Assembly (NCBI GenBank): GCA_014529385.2
Contig: CM043945.1
Span: forward strand, 156,062,741-156,126,740
Length of the DNA stretch: 64,000 nucleotides
Direction: 5' to 3'
Origin: Adiantum capillus-veneris
Lineage: Eukaryota > Streptophyta > Polypodiopsida > Polypodiales > Pteridaceae
This document shows, piece after piece, positions 58,801 to 64,000 of the stretch. Made by a program: the position numbers and the translations under genes. A model generated the notes under the pieces. It worked only from the letters and a program-made list of their open reading frames with translations. It was not told where the DNA came from and searched no databases. Position 1 is the first letter of the stretch. Each line of letters starts with the position of its first letter.

Positions 58801-58941
58801 CCAACACTCATGCCTCCTTGTTGGGAGTACACATTCTTTGTTAGCTCTAGTGCTGGAAAGAAACAATTGGTGCTGTGTTGCTACAACAAGATCCCCACAG
58901 TACAAGGATGCGACCCATCTACTTTGCTAGTAGGGTCATGA
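55873..58941 (+). CDS. Tat gag-protease-reverse transcriptase
   Basis: 1022 codons. Capsid-type gag covers residues 1-240 (LFFGEPGEDAELFLANFK). The zinc knuckle CWNCGESGHGMYNC is at 246-259 with all ligands. A charged linker follows, then the aspartic protease with LVDGGAQICIM (D459). Acidic Glu/Ser repeats cover about 580-630. RT follows with KWRVCVDYRPLN (743-754), SFGLTNAPATFQRFM and the catalytic FIDDF at 846-850, then LLGHKVSYKGIEVDPSK. Near 58860 the frame slips: the RNase H text GAVLLQQDP lies in another frame, and a second slip near 58950 leads into the next ORF. Gag, protease and RT look intact. Confidence 0.95.
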   Translation: MESQRQMSGYPLFFGEPGEDAELFLANFKMSCRIKGIVTDQERVEMFEVVLRKDASTWFDSLPEEVKGNYTEVLNRFKRYFFDPQNTQKLWQDIVSHKQKDLDDYYLYKQEFLRLWALWIRNVANPGDGAEFLKKERFIAGLFPDLKVKVEAGASTTFDAAETRAAEKYRKLKCLRGEVPIEGLRPKGKSQASTSRELPEVTAEVIEKLNESLSSLSIHLAQAVGPKGQAKKSEDRDPRPRRVLQCWNCGESGHGMYNCPWPHGEPGRPNLNYPVMNAGEGAGQQPRLLQRPNGPTPPPQGVEGVPPLPDPNVHVVEVTNSNEVDMEANGIKHGRGKGKEKEGVPSQSDHGQGKKAKETKEAKRTRRHINLQDFPLGHGMAPYNLLEDMRGKGRDISWPQFLALCPQVRRDLTKAVSTRRKVKESFPVVKIAHAEMNEDITPVLDCYIKGRLVRKGLVDGGAQICIMTEGLMQRLGMHIHETPEIKVKMANNSKARCVGICKNVFVEAFGIKKAVDFYVMSTKGNGYPFILGRPWLMKMRALQDWESGKLICRNDNHKKVVFDMKEQRQEELHEESSQSETEEGWTDSTSEEESSGSITEEESSIEVMGVRFKPRNQETSFQGLEEVGPQENEGVQDEGMLEGMLSTTLTKDEREEFKCVLRKFPRLFAKDYTDVRGVDAVKHKIELKPEATPKAQKLRRLGVIKEQALLKEVRKLLAAGFIYPVENSEWVSPVVVTPKKNGKWRVCVDYRPLNEATKRDHFPLPFQDEILNEVAGHEKYTVCDGYSGYFQIGIALEDQLKTTFITPWGCYAFRVMSFGLTNAPATFQRFMNMVFQAFFGKSIRMFIDDFCIYSSKSLHLQRVEEGLKKLYDMGGQLNPDKCHIAEDEVILLGHKVSYKGIEVDPSKEKALIELPSPKNLKEVISFIQKVKYMSRFIHLASELLHPLQKLTQQVEFAWCDELEEYFCNIKVILSELPTLMPPCWEYTFFVSSSAGKKQLVLCCYNKIPTVQGCDPSTLLVGS

Positions 58942-58945
58942 ATGC

Positions 58946-61150
58946 TTGGAGAGAGACTACACAGAAGCAGAACTCATGATGCTTTCTCTCATGTTTGCGG
59001 TGAGAAAGTTTAGATCCTACCTGCTACCAAAACCTTTTGTAATTCTCACTGCAGAAAATTTGTTCCCTTGGGTGTCATCTCAAATGAATCTTAGTACTAG
59101 GATCTCAAAGTGGATTATGGAGTTGCAAGAGTTTCAATACTCTTTCAAGGTAGAAGATAGTGTGCGTGCACAATTGGCAGGGATTCTCACTTATAGGGTG
59201 CACGAAAAGGAGATTAAGGTGCCTGAAGTAAAGACCCTACCATTACCACCACCAAAAAGTATTCCTAATGCTTTTACCTTGTTCTTTGATGGAGCTTTTC
59301 GTCGAGCCACAGGAAAAGCAGGGGGAGGGCTAGTGTTGCTCCACCCAAGTGGAGAGGTGGTCATGAAAGAGAAGTTCAATCTACCAAGTTCAGCTAGCAA
59401 CAATGAAGCAGAATACGACACACTAGTTCATGGTTTGAAGATGTGCATTGGCCAAGGGATACAACGCCTCATGGTAAACGGAGATGCACTTCTCATTGTT
59501 AAACAGATTTTAGGCATTTGGGCATGCAAGCATGAAAGCTTACGGACAAAAGTTCATGCCATTCGTAGATTGTTTAATCAATTTGAAGAAGTGCAACTAT
59601 ATCATATTCCTAAGAAACAAAATGAAGATGTTGATTTACTTGCACAACAAGCCGTTGCATGTGTAAATAAAGAAGTGCAGGTCATCATGGTGGCGGCTGC
59701 TGTGAATCAACCGAGGTACCAGGGATTGGAGTCATTGGCTCCCATCATTGGCTACATTTTGGAGGGTGAGTTTCCACCAGACTTCACAAAAGCTCAGAAG
59801 AGGAGACTCATGAAGAAGGCAAGCATGTATCTCTTCCTAGAAGGCTCCCTCTATCAAAGAGGGAAGGATCAAGTGTGCAGAAGAGTACCAACTATTGAGG
59901 AAATTCCAGCCATTCTAAAAGGTTTGCACGAAGAAGCATGTGGTGGTCATTTTGCCCAAGAATTAACTGTGAAGAAGATTTTGCTTGCGGGGTATGTTTG
60001 GCCAAGCTTGCATGTGGATGTTCAACATTGGTGTAAAAGCTGTCACAATTGTCAGATAAATGGAAATAGAAGGTTGGTGCATGGCCCGAGGCAAATAGTG
60101 CTTGCAAATGGACCCTTTGAAAAGTGGGGCATTGATGCTATGGGTCCTCTGCCTAGGACAAAAAATGGTAAACTCTACATTCTAGTGGCTGTAGACTATA
60201 TGACTAGGTGGGTGGAAGCACAAAGTGTGGCAAAGGTAAATGAGAAGACAGTGAGCAAATTCGTCTACACTCACATTTGTTGTAGATTTGGCACACCTTT
60301 GGAGATTGTTTCTGATAATGGTCCAGGGTTTAGAAAGGGATTGCTCACAGAAGTCTGTGAAGAACTTCACATTCTACATCGTCACAGTACACCCTACTAT
60401 CCCCAATCAAATGGTTTGGTAGAAAAAGCTAATGGTGTCATTGCAGGCATCATTAGAAAGATGGTGAAAAACAAGACAAAGTTGTGGGATGACTTCTTGG
60501 ATGGTGCCTTGTGGGCGTATCGAACCACTTATAGGGAAGCCACGGAGTTCACACCATTTCACTTAGTCTATGGTCAAGAGGCTTTACAGCCAATTGAACT
60601 AAACATTCCAACAATGCAACTTCATGGCAAATCAACACAAGATGATCAAGAAGCATGGATGGATCGACTTCTTACCTTAGCTGAGCTTGAGTGGAAAAGA
60701 GAAGCAGCATACGAGTGCTACAAGAGGAAAGCTACGCAGGCGAAGGAGAAGCTTGACAAGAAACTAAAGGACAAAGGCATCAATGAAGGAGATCTGGTGC
60801 TAAGGTATGACAATCGACTCGATAATCGTTTTGATGCCAAGTTTGAAACTAGATGGCAAGGGCCATACATAGTCAAGAAGGCTTTCAATTCAAGTTACTA
60901 TCAGCTTATGGACTTGAATGGTAAAGAGCACTCCAGGAAAGTAAACGGGTATCGCTTGAAGCCCTATTTGAGTCGCCTTCTACCAAAGGATCTATCAAAG
61001 ATCTGTCATAAGGCCACTGTCTCATGTAAGTATTGTTACATGAAGCATGAGTGTAACTCTAGCCAAAATTCTGAGGGGCCAAACAATAAAAATCTCGTCA
61101 AGGACTCGGAAGCACTCTCTTTGGAAAAGATGCTTTATGATGGTACATGA
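58946..61150 (+). CDS. Tat RNase H, second RNase H and integrase
   Basis: 734 codons, out of frame with the upstream ORF, so probably the broken second half of one polyprotein. Residues 1-95 are the end of the RT-linked RNase H (DYTEAELMMLSLMFAVRKF). The second RNase H begins LFFDGAFRRATG (D115) with SSASNNEAEYDTLVHGL. Integrase has an HHCC motif (ACGGHFAQEL, WCKSCHNCQ), catalytic D397 (WGIDAMGP), D457 (VSDNGPGF) and E493 (GLVEKAN), spaced D-59-D-35-E, then the GPY module RWQGPYIVKKAF. It ends just before the polypurine tract. Confidence 0.95.
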   Translation: MERDYTEAELMMLSLMFAVRKFRSYLLPKPFVILTAENLFPWVSSQMNLSTRISKWIMELQEFQYSFKVEDSVRAQLAGILTYRVHEKEIKVPEVKTLPLPPPKSIPNAFTLFFDGAFRRATGKAGGGLVLLHPSGEVVMKEKFNLPSSASNNEAEYDTLVHGLKMCIGQGIQRLMVNGDALLIVKQILGIWACKHESLRTKVHAIRRLFNQFEEVQLYHIPKKQNEDVDLLAQQAVACVNKEVQVIMVAAAVNQPRYQGLESLAPIIGYILEGEFPPDFTKAQKRRLMKKASMYLFLEGSLYQRGKDQVCRRVPTIEEIPAILKGLHEEACGGHFAQELTVKKILLAGYVWPSLHVDVQHWCKSCHNCQINGNRRLVHGPRQIVLANGPFEKWGIDAMGPLPRTKNGKLYILVAVDYMTRWVEAQSVAKVNEKTVSKFVYTHICCRFGTPLEIVSDNGPGFRKGLLTEVCEELHILHRHSTPYYPQSNGLVEKANGVIAGIIRKMVKNKTKLWDDFLDGALWAYRTTYREATEFTPFHLVYGQEALQPIELNIPTMQLHGKSTQDDQEAWMDRLLTLAELEWKREAAYECYKRKATQAKEKLDKKLKDKGINEGDLVLRYDNRLDNRFDAKFETRWQGPYIVKKAFNSSYYQLMDLNGKEHSRKVNGYRLKPYLSRLLPKDLSKICHKATVSCKYCYMKHECNSSQNSEGPNNKNLVKDSEALSLEKMLYDGT

Positions 61151-61164
61151 ATATACCATCATCC

Positions 61165-61174
61165 AGGGGGAGGG
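61165..61174 (+). promoter_or_regulatory. Polypurine tract of the Tat element
   Basis: AGGGGGAGGG, four bases before the 3' LTR start. Confidence 0.85.
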
Positions 61175-61178
61175 CTCA

Positions 61179-63927
<2,749 letters not shown>

Positions 63928-63931
63928 CTAT

Positions 63932-64000
63932 GAAGCCCTATATGAGTGCTTTTGCCATCTCAACCTGTGTCAAGCTCTTCCTTATTATTCTAGTGTTTCC
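63932..64000 (-). pseudogene. 5' continuation of the DUF7869-like gene
   Basis: Read on the minus strand, this end of the window has a frame (RKSLTQVEMAKALI, then one TAG) that joins in frame with the gene at 51516 once the Tat element and one CTAT copy are removed. It therefore looks like the upstream part of the same disrupted coding region. Confidence 0.55.

Overview
The window is a repeat-dense stretch of a plant nuclear genome. It holds plant-type Ty3/gypsy (Tat-like, dual RNase H), Ty1/copia, L1-type LINE and CACTA (TNP2) sequences plus long CT microsatellites, and I recognise no intact host gene, rRNA or tRNA. The very long LTRs, the Tat lineage and the GHTHxDxD (DUF7869-like) family fit a large land-plant genome, possibly a non-seed plant; the species cannot be fixed from the sequence alone.

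Left part (1-13.4 kb): an array of three hairpin units (1310-2162), a GA minisatellite, then a minus-strand Tat-like element reduced to a 5' LTR (about 7090-8779), a leader with a decayed extra ORF (6230-6700) and a decayed gag (4572-5975). A plus-strand decayed coiled-coil coding region (8.8-11.0 kb) ends at a polypurine tract and an LTR-like block (11041-11950).

Middle (13.8-31.06 kb): one minus-strand CACTA element whose TNP2 transposase is split. Its N-terminal half is at 27.34-28.85 kb and its C-terminal half at 13.87-14.48 kb. Two L1-type LINEs sit in the split, inserted at practically the same site (copy A 16669-27320, copy B 14496-16621). Copy A is itself split by a copia element (17886-22899) with a perfect 5-bp target duplication GGACA. 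The CACTA 5' part contains telomere-like CCTAA blocks and subterminal repeats, and ends at a CACTACAAGAG terminus (31058).

Right-middle (31-49 kb): a satellite of about 285 bp with a palindromic core, an inverted copy of the 11-kb LTR-like block, a partial LTR with primer binding site, a second LINE (36.84-40.63 kb) broken by an insertion of about 1 kb, compound CT repeats, a copia integrase fragment cut by a solo LTR (41424-42967, duplication CTGG), the 3' end of a Tat element (43.17-45.66 kb), an older gypsy pol remnant (45.67-47.94 kb) and a VNTR.

Right end (49.3-64 kb): a decayed DUF7869-like gene is interrupted by a nearly complete, young 12.4-kb Tat element (51517-63927; LTRs about 2.7 kb; flanking CTAT). 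Its reading frame continues beyond the element at 63932-64000. Between the 5' LTR and gag this element carries two pairs of duplicated extra ORFs (A1/A2 and B1/B2). B2 has no ATG, but a canonical GT-AG intron of 58 nt would fuse it in frame to B1. The decayed element at the left end carries a relative of the B ORF in the same place, so the extra gene looks like a lineage trait. This is the most interesting signal in the window.
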